Of a stretch of DNA of 43,230 nucleotides, positions 1 to 8,307 are shown one piece after another; the first letter of the stretch is position 1, and each line of letters opens with the position of its first letter. The position numbers and the translations under genes were made by a program. The stretch spans positions 1-43,230 of IMG/VR virus record IMGVR_UViG_3300031576_000116. The stretch is one strand, 5' to 3'. Origin of the DNA: a virus. The notes beneath the pieces are model-generated. The model made no database searches and was not told where the DNA came from. It saw only the letters and a list, made by a program, of their open reading frames with translations.

Positions 1-41
1 CCGCGTCTTATTGTATTTCTTTATGTTAGGCAAGCACCCTT

Positions 42-59
42 GACGCGGATCGCCGCGTC
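42..59. other. Perfect hairpin upstream of terS
   Basis: GACGCGG at 42-48 and CCGCGTC at 53-59 form a 7-bp perfect stem with a 4-base loop. CCGCGTC also occurs at 1-7. In the right-hand copy the stem is unchanged and the only substitution in the upstream part of the repeat falls in the loop. That pattern fits selection on the stem. It could be a packaging (pac/cos-adjacent) element or a terminator for leftward or rightward transcripts; no T-run follows. Confidence 0.45.
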
Positions 60-100
60 TCGTGTTCTTATATCACCCTCTCCAAGTCCGGGCGGTATTT

Positions 101-129
101 TTGACATAACCCTTGGAATATAGTACCTT
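101..129 (+). promoter_or_regulatory. Possible sigma70-like promoter for the packaging genes
   Basis: A consensus TTGACA lies at 101-106, followed by a 17-base spacer and a weak -10 match (TACCTT, 124-129), upstream of the terS start at 163. A second, better -10 match (TATAGT at 119-124) has only a 12-base spacing. The element is identical in the right terminal copy. The assignment is by consensus only. Confidence 0.35.
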
Positions 130-162
130 TAGATCAACAGTATGGGTTAGAGTGGGGGTTTA

Positions 163-738
163 GTGTCAGGTAAGAGGACGGGCAGGCCGGTTGGTGCACC
201 TAAGCCAGATAGGGAGGAGCGGGTAGTGGTACCGAAGGTTGACCCTATACACGGCTTAGCGGTCCAGGACGTCCTAGAAGAGGCACTTCGCATCATACCC
301 CGTGTTATCCCGACCGGCGGCGGGGAAGCGCTCCTAGCGAATCCTGGAGCGTCTGGAGAGCTATTAGCGATCCCTAGGGAACATAAGGGCAATAGAGATG
401 CTGTAGATGAGGTGGTGTTTGCGCATCGGCAGTTATTGCCAATGGATGTTATTATGGCTAATGCGTTAGCGACGGCTGGGTTAACACCGAGTATGGTGGC
501 TGAGGGGTTAAAAGCGATGTTGAGGGCGCACAAGTTGAGTATAAAGGGGGAGCGGATACCGGATTGGACGGCGCGGAGGTACGCGATAGAGCTATGGTCG
601 AGGTTTACGGGGGTTTGGGAAGCGGCTAAGGCGAGGCAGGTTGGGCAGGTAGCGGGGGGGAATGCGAAAGCGGTGGATGATGCGTTAGCTGCGATAGACC
701 TAGAAGCGCTTGTGGTTGAGAGGCGGGGTTCTGGGTAA
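163..738 (+). CDS. Terminase small subunit (putative)
   Basis: This 191-residue protein would bind phage DNA and present it to the large terminase. The call rests mainly on position: it is the gene immediately upstream of terL, with a TAATG overlap of stop and start at 736-740. The N-terminus is basic (GKRTGRP-like, residues 3-9), as in many small terminases that carry a DNA-binding N-terminal arm. The middle (about 85-150) is predicted helical and contains a stretch resembling a helix-turn-helix around residues 95-125. The start is GTG at 163, preceded by a G-rich run (GGGGG) as ribosome binding site. The first 70 codons are duplicated in the right terminal repeat with two amino-acid differences. 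No catalytic motif is expected or seen. Confidence 0.6.
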   Translation: MSGKRTGRPVGAPKPDREERVVVPKVDPIHGLAVQDVLEEALRIIPRVIPTGGGEALLANPGASGELLAIPREHKGNRDAVDEVVFAHRQLLPMDVIMANALATAGLTPSMVAEGLKAMLRAHKLSIKGERIPDWTARRYAIELWSRFTGVWEAAKARQVGQVAGGNAKAVDDALAAIDLEALVVERRGSG

Positions 739-3032
739 TGGGGATTAATGATGGGCGTTTTCCGAGGATGCAAAAGTCGGTAGGGCCTGGGGTTGTGGTA
801 GGCGGCGAGGACAAGGCGCTGCGGCTGGCCGGGATAGCGAAGGAGAGTTTATTTCATTTTACCAAGACGGTACTGGGATACAGCAAATTATCTAGCAGCG
901 CCACGTCTGTTGATGCGAAGGGGCCGCATGGGGCGTTGTGTGAATTCCTGAGTGGGGATGGTTCGCAGAAGCTTGTCTTGATGCCGCGTGGGTCGTTTAA
1001 GTCTACGATAGCGACGGTGGCGTATGTATTGTGGCGGGTATGGAAAGATCCGAATATTCGTGTGTTGATTGCATCGTCTAATTTCCAGAATTCGGTTAAG
1101 TATCTGTCGGAGATAAAGCAGCATATCGAGGGGGGGAATTTATTTCGTGCAGTGTGCGGGGAGTGGTGCAGCGAAGTGCATGCTTGGCGTGCGGACGAGG
1201 TAACGGTCAAGCAGCGTGTAGTGGTCAAGAAAGAGCCGACGATAACGGCCTCGTCGTTTTTTCAAACGCGGGTTGGGATGCATTACGACCTTGTGATTAT
1301 GGATGATGTTGTCTCTGACGAGAACACGCAGACGCCTGAGCAGGTGGCTAAGACGCTGGAGAAGTACAGGCTTTTGAAGTCGATTATGGATCCTGGGTCG
1401 GATTTGGTGATAGTGGGCACGCGCTATTCGTTTTCGGATTTATACGGGTATATTATTGACGAGGAGAAGGCGGCGTGGAAGGTGCATTTACGATCTGCGT
1501 ATAACGAGGACCGGACCTTGTTTTTTCCGGAGGTATTGACGAAGGACCACTTGAATGCAAGGCGTGCATCGCAAGGAAGTTATTTATTTAGCTGCAATCC
1601 TGGGGAAGCCGATATCTTGATGGCGGATTGGTCTACCAAGCGCATTGATGAGGTGAGGGTCGGGGACGAGGTTATCGGCTTTAAGCTGGCCCGGGGAGTT
1701 CGGAAAAACAAGCTAGTCAAAGCCCGTGTGCTGGAGGTGGGTGCCAGGATGTCTTTTGTCAACAGGGTGCATCTTGATTCTGGGCGGGTTATCCGCTGCA
1801 CACCCGACCATCAATGGTACACTGGCAGGAGGGATGGGACACATCGGGCGTACGCCCCTGTCAGGGTTGGGAGTAAGATGATGCGGGTTGTGGACACAAT
1901 CACTAATTCTAGCCCATCCCGGCATAGTGGGTTTCAGTACCTAGCCGGGATAATCGATGGGGAAGGGGCCTGCAAATATGGGAGTATTTCAATCTCACAG
2001 TCTTTGGAAAAGAATCCGGAAGTTTTCGCCAGGATTAAAGATACATTAAATATATTGGGACTCCCATATAGGGAATATGCGACCAAGCGCGGGAAACCAG
2101 AAAATAGCTTCGTCATAAATGGCGGCAAGCAATCTAAGTTTGATATCTTGAGATATGGGAACCCCGCCAAGTCTGGCCAAATACGTGGGACTCTATGGGC
2201 GCATCCGGGGCAAATGGTCCACGCACAAGACAAAGTGATAAAAATTGAACCAGACAATTTCGAACCGGTGTATGCTCTGACTACGGAGACAGGAAACTAT
2301 ATTTGCTGGGGATACGCGTCTAAGAATTGCCAATACCAAAATAATCCAATCGACCAGGAGTCTGCTTTGTTCCGCGCTTCCTGGATGCGCTATTACGAGG
2401 AGGACCAGTGCCCGCCGGCGGAGCTGATGAATCACTTTATGTTTATCGACCCGGCTGCGTCGATCAAGGCTGACGCTGATTATACGGGCATTGTAGTGAT
2501 CGGCGCTGACTGGGCTGGGCGCAAATGGATCCGAGAGGCGTTACAGGAGCGCATCACGGTCTCGGAGGTTATCGATTTGGCGTTTGCGCTTATCAAGAGA
2601 TACAATTGCGAGTTTTTGGGTTTTGAGCAGACATCATACCAGAAGATGTTCGAGTATGCGTTCATGGACGAGATAAATCGGCGTGGGCGCACAACGCCAT
2701 TTGCCGTTAAGTTAGTGGGGGTTGACAGCAGGCTTAGTAAGATAAAGCGAGTTAGGGGTTTACAGCCGGAGTTTGAGGGTGGCAAGATATTGATGAAGAG
2801 AAAAGAGCATGCGGCGCTGGTAGATCAGGTGTTGCGGTACCCGAAGGTGAAGCATGACGACATTATCGACGCCCTTGCCCATTGCATAAAGTTCACTTAT
2901 CCGTCGGAGGAACCACGGGGGTCTGACAAGTACGTCGGGTTATCCGTAGGGGAGCGAAGGGTTTGGGAACAGCTAACGGAAGTGAGAAAACCCAGGTACG
3001 TGCGCCGAACGCGGGGCTTTCGTCCGGCGTGA
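738..3032 (+). CDS. terL: Terminase large subunit interrupted by an in-frame intein
   Basis: TerL is the ATP-driven packaging motor and headful/end-cutting nuclease. The 764-residue precursor holds a 519-residue extein and a 245-residue intein (286-530). Extein ATPase motifs are a Walker A variant PRGSFKST (83-90), Walker B DLVIMDD (184-190) and the coupling motif GTRY (227-230). After the intein, the RNase H-like nuclease domain carries an acidic MFIDPA segment and the C-terminal HDDIIDA motif. The intein sits at the border between ATPase and nuclease, splitting S285 from C531 in the conserved stretch before YQNNP. Splicing should restore a normal-length TerL. The ATG start at 738 overlaps the terS stop. 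TerL is confident; splicing activity is inferred. Confidence 0.95.
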   Translation: MGINDGRFPRMQKSVGPGVVVGGEDKALRLAGIAKESLFHFTKTVLGYSKLSSSATSVDAKGPHGALCEFLSGDGSQKLVLMPRGSFKSTIATVAYVLWRVWKDPNIRVLIASSNFQNSVKYLSEIKQHIEGGNLFRAVCGEWCSEVHAWRADEVTVKQRVVVKKEPTITASSFFQTRVGMHYDLVIMDDVVSDENTQTPEQVAKTLEKYRLLKSIMDPGSDLVIVGTRYSFSDLYGYIIDEEKAAWKVHLRSAYNEDRTLFFPEVLTKDHLNARRASQGSYLFSCNPGEADILMADWSTKRIDEVRVGDEVIGFKLARGVRKNKLVKARVLEVGARMSFVNRVHLDSGRVIRCTPDHQWYTGRRDGTHRAYAPVRVGSKMMRVVDTITNSSPSRHSGFQYLAGIIDGEGACKYGSISISQSLEKNPEVFARIKDTLNILGLPYREYATKRGKPENSFVINGGKQSKFDILRYGNPAKSGQIRGTLWAHPGQMVHAQDKVIKIEPDNFEPVYALTTETGNYICWGYASKNCQYQNNPIDQESALFRASWMRYYEEDQCPPAELMNHFMFIDPAASIKADADYTGIVVIGADWAGRKWIREALQERITVSEVIDLAFALIKRYNCEFLGFEQTSYQKMFEYAFMDEINRRGRTTPFAVKLVGVDSRLSKIKRVRGLQPEFEGGKILMKRKEHAALVDQVLRYPKVKHDDIIDALAHCIKFTYPSEEPRGSDKYVGLSVGERRVWEQLTEVRKPRYVRRTRGFRPA
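1593..2327 (+). other. Intein with LAGLIDADG-type endonuclease remnant or domain in TerL
   Basis: Precursor residues 286-530. The N-terminal splice block begins with Cys286 and has the expected acidic pattern (CNPGEADILMADW). Block B contains TPDH (355-358). A single LAGLIDADG-type motif, LAGIIDGEG (402-410), marks a homing endonuclease. The C-terminal block reads VYALTTETGNYICWGYASKN and ends in Asn530, followed by Cys531 as the +1 nucleophile. The penultimate residue is Lys, where His is usual. Only one LAGLIDADG motif is visible, so the nuclease would either dimerise or be degenerate. The reading frame is intact throughout. Confidence 0.92.
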
Positions 3033-3412
3033 TTGGGCTTTCTACTGAGCTGGCGATTGCCGCTGACTTGACCGCTGCTGGGTTTGTCGTGCTATTCCCT
3101 ATGTCGTACTCGGCGATGTTCGACCTAGTGATTTTACGCGAGGGGGCGTATTCGAAGGTGCAAGTGAAGGTCGGTCAAATAAGATGCGGAAGTGTGTATT
3201 TCAGGAATCTGCACAGGCGGAGCAAGGATGTGGCAGGGGCGCATCGTTACGAGCCCGGATCATTTGATTTCTGGGGCGTGTACTGCCGAGAGAACCGGTG
3301 CAGCTATTTAGTGCCAGCCGACCTAGTAAGGGGGCATTGGGGGATTTTGAGTCTAGGGGTAGGCGTCGGGAAATCGCCATTACAAGCGGGCACTTTTAAA
3401 ATCGGAGGCTAA
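3029..3412 (+). CDS. PD-(D/E)XK endonuclease-like protein
   Basis: A small protein of about 127 residues resembling the archaeal Holliday-junction resolvase/PDDEXK_5 group of nucleases. A conserved Glu at residue 7 (context GLSTELAIAADL), an Asp in FDLVI (residue 32) and the QVK motif (45-47) form the E-D-xxK metal-binding set. I chose GTG at 3029 because it overlaps the terL stop as GTGA, which suggests translational coupling, and because the family fold begins just there. A longer start, TTG at 2963 with a GGAG upstream, would add 22 residues overlapping terL. Its position next to terL suggests a role in resolving branched DNA before or during packaging (inference). Confidence 0.7.
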   Translation: MIGLSTELAIAADLTAAGFVVLFPMSYSAMFDLVILREGAYSKVQVKVGQIRCGSVYFRNLHRRSKDVAGAHRYEPGSFDFWGVYCRENRCSYLVPADLVRGHWGILSLGVGVGKSPLQAGTFKIGG

Positions 3413-3637
3413 ATGTTCGCAATTCTAATTGGGCATCTATGTTTGTCGTTGGTTATTGTTATACTCATGATATACATATTTTTTAAGGACTCTGTGCACA
3501 AGAAAGAAACAGATAGGCTGATTAACAAAATAATGGCTAAATCTTATTCTCAGTATGCTGATTATGAGGTGCAGAAGTTAGTTGAGGAGCGGCGTGCGAA
3601 AACGCGGGTTGACAAAGACGATACGCACCGCGTATGA
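3413..3637 (+). CDS. Small single-pass membrane protein
   Basis: This 74-residue protein has an N-terminal hydrophobic segment (about residues 3-24) followed by a charged, helical tail rich in Lys, Glu and Arg. It starts directly after the stop of the upstream nuclease gene with no gap, so it is co-translated with it. It lies just before portal. The shape would allow a holin, a spanin-like or an assembly-membrane role, but nothing in the sequence chooses between these. No known family recognised. Confidence 0.55.
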   Translation: MFAILIGHLCLSLVIVILMIYIFFKDSVHKKETDRLINKIMAKSYSQYADYEVQKLVEERRAKTRVDKDDTHRV

Positions 3638-3687
3638 TTGAGCATACCTGAGCAAGGGCCAGACCCTGCCAACATTGAAGAAAATGG

Positions 3688-5664
3688 TTGGCGAAACTAA
3701 AATTCAACACAAATAAAGATCACGACCTCCCGAAATCTCGGGACGAATGGGTATCCTACATCAACTCCTGCCACGACCGTGGTTTGATGGCGCGTCAGCC
3801 GTTAGAATACGAATGGGCGCGCAATTATGCGTATTATATTGGTTTCCAGAATTTGCGCTACAACAGTCAATCTAGGATTTTGCTCCAAGAATACGAAGAA
3901 AACGATTTCGTAATCAATCGGATTTCGGGCTATGTAGACGCCCGTGTGTCGATGCTTACCCGCCATCGCCCGTCTTTGTACGTGGCGCCAGAAAAGATGG
4001 AGCGCAGATTCGTCAAAGCGGCGGAGCTGTCTACTTCGCTGCTGAACCATTTATCGCGTGTGGGGGATTCGGAGGCGAAGAATCACACCCATGCGCTGTT
4101 GCTTGTCCTCACGGGGAGTGCTTTCAAAAAGATTTTATGGAATCCCCGCATTGGTGAGTCGATTTCTGAAATCAAGCAAATGCCAGATGAATCTATCAAT
4201 CTAGATGACCGTACTGGGGATTTCGAATCTGACGAGATATTTTTTGGCGACATTGAATCCCATGTGCGCACCCCGTTTTCGATTATGGCTTCCCCTGGGG
4301 CGCGGGACATAGGAGACATAAACTGCGAGTGGGTGCTGGACCGCACGCACATACCAATTGCCGAGGTACGCAGGGAGTTCCCGGAGATAAAGGTGCGGGA
4401 CATGAAGAAGGGTTCGGAGTTCACTAGCTTCGAATCATTTGTTGAACGCTTGGGGTCTCCCACCTTCGGTCCTTTTATGGCGTCTACGGGGATCGCCTCT
4501 GAATTGAACGAACATCAGTTCATGTTGAAAAAAGAATTCTGGATGCGCCCGAGTGTGTTTTATCCCCGGGGAGTGCTAGCAACCATCATAGGCGACGAGC
4601 TGGTGCAGTTTGAAGAATGGCCGTATGAATGGGCGATCAAGAACAAGATGTTCCCGTTTATCAAGACCGACGAGAAAGAGGACCCGTTCGGGTTTTACGG
4701 GCGTTCTACGGTTTCTCGGCTGATCCCCATCCAACGCAACTACAATAGCATTCGCGCCCAGGTAGCCAAGAACGCTACCCTAATGTGTAACGTGAAGTGG
4801 ATGGTCGCCCGTGGTTCGGGGCTGCCCGAGGACGCGCTAACGGATTCCGAGGGAGAAATCGTTGAATACAATCCAAATGTCAGTAGGCCAGAGCAATCCC
4901 CTATCGCGCCGCTGCCCAATTACATACACTCGGTTATTAATCAGGACATTACTGATTTTGAAGCTGTATCTGGACAAAAGAATCCAGAGAACCTGCCCTA
5001 CCAAGGGATCACCGCCGGTATTGCGTTAGAGACAGCCAGCCAGATCGCCGAGCAGTCAGTCATTCCAGTTATCCGCAAGGTTGAGCGGGCAATGATCAAA
5101 GAAGGGCAAATCAATCTGTTCATGGCTAACGAGTTCTACGTTGATTTGCGCAAGATCAAGATTTTGGGGCAGGGCGAAGCGGTGAATGTAATGCAAATTA
5201 ACAACGATGATTTATTGTCTCAGACCGATGTGAGAATTCAGATTGAGAGTGCCCTGGGGCATACCAAGGCGACGCAGCAGCAGAAGCTAATGGATTTCTG
5301 GGACCGGCGAATAATCACAGACCCGAGTGTTTTCCTGCAGGCATATATGACGGGGGACCTCAATGTGGTTCTTAAGGCTAATAACGCGGTTGAGAACAAG
5401 ATTATTGAAGATATCGAAGCCGTCAAAAACGGAGCGATGCCGCCGATATCGCCATTTGATAACCACGTGGAAGCGATCCGGCTATTCTCCCAATGGATAC
5501 AAAGCCCGGAATTCCGACGGATGCCAGAAGACAGGCAACAAATCGCGCTGCAAGTCATGCAAATGCACATAGGATTTTTACAGCCGCAATTAGAGCAGGC
5601 AGAGGGGCAGAACCCTGCGGCTGTTGGAACCCCCTTCGGTTCACAAGTTACCGAGGGGGCATAA
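3688..5664 (+). CDS. Portal protein
   Basis: At 658 residues this is the size of podovirus portals, which form the dodecameric ring at the capsid vertex through which DNA is pumped and released. It sits between the terminase genes and the scaffold/capsid pair, the canonical place. The central part contains the typical portal pattern: a segment about sending an ordered list of residues around FGFYGRSTVSRLIPIQRNYN (about 331-350), and a C-terminal helical region (about 460-640) ending in Gln- and Glu-rich helices that would form the barrel. The start is TTG at 3688 with GAAG upstream; an ATG at 3684 is in another frame and closes after 10 codons. Confidence 0.85.
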   Translation: MAKLKFNTNKDHDLPKSRDEWVSYINSCHDRGLMARQPLEYEWARNYAYYIGFQNLRYNSQSRILLQEYEENDFVINRISGYVDARVSMLTRHRPSLYVAPEKMERRFVKAAELSTSLLNHLSRVGDSEAKNHTHALLLVLTGSAFKKILWNPRIGESISEIKQMPDESINLDDRTGDFESDEIFFGDIESHVRTPFSIMASPGARDIGDINCEWVLDRTHIPIAEVRREFPEIKVRDMKKGSEFTSFESFVERLGSPTFGPFMASTGIASELNEHQFMLKKEFWMRPSVFYPRGVLATIIGDELVQFEEWPYEWAIKNKMFPFIKTDEKEDPFGFYGRSTVSRLIPIQRNYNSIRAQVAKNATLMCNVKWMVARGSGLPEDALTDSEGEIVEYNPNVSRPEQSPIAPLPNYIHSVINQDITDFEAVSGQKNPENLPYQGITAGIALETASQIAEQSVIPVIRKVERAMIKEGQINLFMANEFYVDLRKIKILGQGEAVNVMQINNDDLLSQTDVRIQIESALGHTKATQQQKLMDFWDRRIITDPSVFLQAYMTGDLNVVLKANNAVENKIIEDIEAVKNGAMPPISPFDNHVEAIRLFSQWIQSPEFRRMPEDRQQIALQVMQMHIGFLQPQLEQAEGQNPAAVGTPFGSQVTEGA

Positions 5665-5668
5665 CATA

Positions 5669-5694
5669 AACGTCTACGAGCGCAATCAGACGTT
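5669..5694 (+). other. Inverted repeat between portal and scaffold genes
   Basis: AACGTCT at 5669-5675 is complementary to AGACGTT at 5688-5694, a 7-bp stem with a 12-base loop. No T-run follows, so a simple terminator is unlikely. It may affect mRNA stability or processing between portal and scaffold. Confidence 0.25.
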
Positions 5695-5727
5695 AAAGAC
5701 TCGTTAAACTAGATTAAGGGGCTTTAG

Positions 5728-6534
5728 ATGGGAAAGTTTAGTGACATCGCCGATAAAGTAGGGGCAGCCGAAACGGCTGAAGCTGCCGACAAGGAAGCGG
5801 TTGCAGAGGGAACCGACAAGGCAGCCACTAAGGCAGCCTCCCAAAAAGACGAAGGCGCGGAACTACCCGGAAAATCCGGAGAGTCGGGGGAAGAGGCTGA
5901 TCCGCAGAAAGATGATATTGAAAAGTTTCTAGCTGCGGAACCCGGTCCGGTCCCCTATGCGCGCTTCAGAGAGAGTCGCCAGGAGTTAAAGAGGGCTAAG
6001 GCTGAATTGCAGGGGCTAAAAGAAGAGTTCGAATTGTCGCAGCTCCAAGTGCGTGACGCCGAAAGGCGTGCATTAACTGCTGCGCAAGCGAATTCCAAGA
6101 ATGCGTCCGATGACTACCTTGACCTGGACGAAGACCCCGGCAAGAGCAGCCCGAAATTAACCGAAGCCCTCGCCCAGATTAAAGCCATGAAAGACGAACT
6201 AGGTGGATTAAAGGCCGCCCATTCGCAGGCGTCATTGCGTAATGAATTATCCACCTTGAAATCGGCTTATCCGGAATTAATCGAGGAGCATGTCCTGGCG
6301 CTCAAAAAGTACAAACCAGACTTAACTCTTGATGAGGCTGCCGAATTATCGCACACTATGGTGCAATCCCGTGTGCGTAATGCGGTATCTAAAATCCTAG
6401 AGGAAAAGAAGAAGCAACAACAACAACAGCCCAAGCTAACTGGCGTAGAAAGTGTCTTGAAGTTCAAGGGTGAGCGCCCCAAAACAATTGGGGAAGCCAC
6501 TAAGGTTTTGCGCCGGATGCTGGGCGATAGCTAA
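5728..6534 (+). CDS. Capsid scaffolding protein (putative)
   Basis: A 268-residue, highly charged, Ala- and Glu-rich protein directly before the major capsid gene. It has a low-complexity acidic N-terminus (about 1-75), a long predicted coiled coil (about 80-180) with LKRAKAELQGLKEE-like heptads, and a short basic C-terminal segment following a poly-Gln/Lys stretch (about 228-240). Scaffolds have this composition and place: they nucleate procapsid assembly through a C-terminal helix-turn-helix and leave before DNA packaging. A ribosome binding site (AAGGGG) lies upstream of the ATG. Function is assigned by position and composition rather than a motif. Confidence 0.75.
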   Translation: MGKFSDIADKVGAAETAEAADKEAVAEGTDKAATKAASQKDEGAELPGKSGESGEEADPQKDDIEKFLAAEPGPVPYARFRESRQELKRAKAELQGLKEEFELSQLQVRDAERRALTAAQANSKNASDDYLDLDEDPGKSSPKLTEALAQIKAMKDELGGLKAAHSQASLRNELSTLKSAYPELIEEHVLALKKYKPDLTLDEAAELSHTMVQSRVRNAVSKILEEKKKQQQQQPKLTGVESVLKFKGERPKTIGEATKVLRRMLGDS

Positions 6535-6544
6535 AGGATAGCAA

Positions 6545-7801
6545 ATGCCGTTAACTCTAGCACAGGCTGATTCGATTTTAATGGAGTGGTATGAACAGCC
6601 TCTCCGAGAATCAGTTAACAATGAAGTAAAGGCTCTGAAGTATCTGGAGCAATCTAGCCGGCAATGGAGTGGCCGACGGGTTATTTTCTCGGTCCATTTA
6701 GGCCGAGGGAATTCTGTCGGTGCGCGCATCGAGCGAGCTACGTTGCCGGCCGCGCTCAACCAGCAAGCCGGTGAAGCGCGCATCACGTCCGTATATGTTT
6801 ACGGGCGCGTGCAGCTAACTGGGCAGGCGATGAAGGCGACTAAGCACGCCTTTGCTGACGGGCTAGCCTACGAGATGGAAAATCTTAAAAATGACTTAGT
6901 AAATGACCTGAGCCGCCAAGCCTACGGGGACGGGTTGGGAACGCTTGCGCAGGTCGCGCTCGATTCTAACTCGAACTCGCTAGTGACTGTGTTCAATAGA
7001 TTCTTCGAGCCCGGGCAAAATGGCGCCCGATACATTGAGGCAACCCAGCTACTGGATGCTGGAACGGTCGCCAACAACGATGCCGACCTGGCTTCTGGCA
7101 ACGTAATTAGCGTGACTGTTTTGGCTGTGAGTTCCACCACGGCGGATACAATCACCTTCTCTGGAACCATTTCTAATCTCTCTCAGTCGGATACATTCCT
7201 CTTTAATTACGACATCGACCAGGTGGAGATGATGGGGTTCAGGGCGTTGATTGATGACGGGACTGCCGCCAACATTTACGGGCGGTCTGCTGGGTTTTTC
7301 AGCAACCTGTTGGTGCAAAACATCTGCGCCACCGCATTTGTGCGCTGGCAGGCTGCGGTTTTGCAGAACTCGGGTACTGAGCGCATCATAGACAGCCATC
7401 TGATGCAGACCTCTTTTGACAGCGTGGAGAGGAATTCCGGGAAAGTCCCAGACATGATTTGGGGCGAATACCGGACGGTATCTGCCTTTCTCGATTCCCT
7501 TAGCGGGGATCGGCGCTTTGCCAGCAAGGATTTTGATGCCGGACGCGGGCAATTGACCTACAACGGCAAAATGCTAATTGCCGACTTGAACGCACCGTTT
7601 AATGAGTTGTACCTCACGAACAAAGAATGTTTGCATAATTATGTTCTTGAGGACACAAAATGGTCGTCTGAGGACGGCGCGGTATTGAGCCGCGTAGCCA
7701 ACGTGGACGAATTTGAGGCTTTTCTCAAGACCTACCGGCAACTGGGTGTTGAGCGCAGGAACGGATTAGCGGTAATCCGCGATATCCGAGTAGACTTGTA
7801 A
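6545..7801 (+). CDS. Major capsid protein (HK97-type, podovirus branch)
   Basis: This 418-residue protein forms the icosahedral shell. It follows the scaffold gene by 10 bases, and its length and order are right for the main capsid protein. Features in keeping with the family are an N-terminal segment with acidic and basic helices (about 1-60), a long alpha spine (about 90-130, around AYEMENLKNDLVNDLSRQAY), a Thr/Ser/Asn-rich beta insertion (about 170-235) that may be an I-domain-like or surface loop, and a C-terminal P-domain-like part. No protease gene is present in the neighbourhood, so maturation by proteolysis is not indicated. Confidence 0.8.
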   Translation: MPLTLAQADSILMEWYEQPLRESVNNEVKALKYLEQSSRQWSGRRVIFSVHLGRGNSVGARIERATLPAALNQQAGEARITSVYVYGRVQLTGQAMKATKHAFADGLAYEMENLKNDLVNDLSRQAYGDGLGTLAQVALDSNSNSLVTVFNRFFEPGQNGARYIEATQLLDAGTVANNDADLASGNVISVTVLAVSSTTADTITFSGTISNLSQSDTFLFNYDIDQVEMMGFRALIDDGTAANIYGRSAGFFSNLLVQNICATAFVRWQAAVLQNSGTERIIDSHLMQTSFDSVERNSGKVPDMIWGEYRTVSAFLDSLSGDRRFASKDFDAGRGQLTYNGKMLIADLNAPFNELYLTNKECLHNYVLEDTKWSSEDGAVLSRVANVDEFEAFLKTYRQLGVERRNGLAVIRDIRVDL

Positions 7802-7814
7802 TTGACATAAAACT

Positions 7815-7870
7815 CCGCTGAAAAGCGGTGGGAGCTAGCGGCGGGGGTTAAAATCCCCGCCGTATCCTCC
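7815..7870 (+). terminator. Double hairpin after the capsid gene
   Basis: Two stem-loops lie in the 92-base gap after the capsid gene. The first is CCGCT-GAAA-AGCGG (7815-7828), with a GNRA tetraloop. The second is a strong 8-bp GC stem, CGGCGGGG (7839-7846) with CCCCGCCG (7855-7862), loop 8 bases, closed further by GGAG/CTCC (7831-7834 and 7867-7870). There is no U-tract, so it may be an attenuating or mRNA-stabilising structure that keeps capsid expression higher than that of downstream genes, not a classical terminator. Confidence 0.5.
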
Positions 7871-7893
7871 ATCCAACAGAAAGGGAAAGTGTC

Positions 7894-8307
7894 ATGGGAA
7901 TTAAAATCAGAAACGTAGATACAGATTCGGTTCTAAAAAGAGATAAATTTGATTACGGACCATTTACGCATGGATCTGCCGCAGTTAGCAACCATTTGGT
8001 GTATATCGCTAGGGCCAGATGCCAACTCGAAAGCCTGCGCTTCACGGCGTTGACCAAAAACACCGCAACCGCTGGCGGGCACATACAGTATTTGTTGTCG
8101 TACCGCCCGGATTCCGGGGCAGGCACTACTATATTCAACCAGGCTGTCACGAATGAGTCGGCAGTAGCCAGGGAGATATCGCCAACGGCCTCAGTGTTCA
8201 TGACTGCCGGTGGGATGCTATACTTGAACGTCTCCTCCAACTCTGATGCCCAATTATCGCAGGCCCGCATCATGGGTGTTGTGCGGTATGCGAAGGGCAG
8301 CCAGTAG
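7894..8307 (+). CDS. Small beta-rich virion protein, decoration candidate
   Basis: A 137-residue protein with alternating hydrophobic/polar beta pattern and few charged helices, rich in Thr, Ser, Ala and Asn, as in phage head-decoration or fibre proteins. It follows the capsid gene across the double hairpin, the usual place for a decoration protein. ATG at 7894 follows AAAGGGAAA. No signature motif recognised. The C-terminal half resembles the style of the two paralogous proteins at 9523 and 9901 (about 120 residues, ending in a basic aromatic segment), but I cannot show homology by eye. Confidence 0.5.
   Translation: MGIKIRNVDTDSVLKRDKFDYGPFTHGSAAVSNHLVYIARARCQLESLRFTALTKNTATAGGHIQYLLSYRPDSGAGTTIFNQAVTNESAVAREISPTASVFMTAGGMLYLNVSSNSDAQLSQARIMGVVRYAKGSQ

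Larger units (their letters stand above)
1..373. repeat. Terminal direct repeat, left copy
   Basis: This segment recurs at the right end of the window (42858-43230) with 7 mismatches in 373 bases, at left-copy positions 49, 190, 191, 198, 241, 242 and 246. It covers the region upstream of terS and the first 70 codons of terS. It shows that the sequence wraps around, so the genome is circular in assembly and the phage is circularly permuted or terminally redundant. The mismatches include two amino-acid changes in TerS (V10 to T, D27 to S), so the two ends probably derive from slightly different members of a population. Confidence 0.9.
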
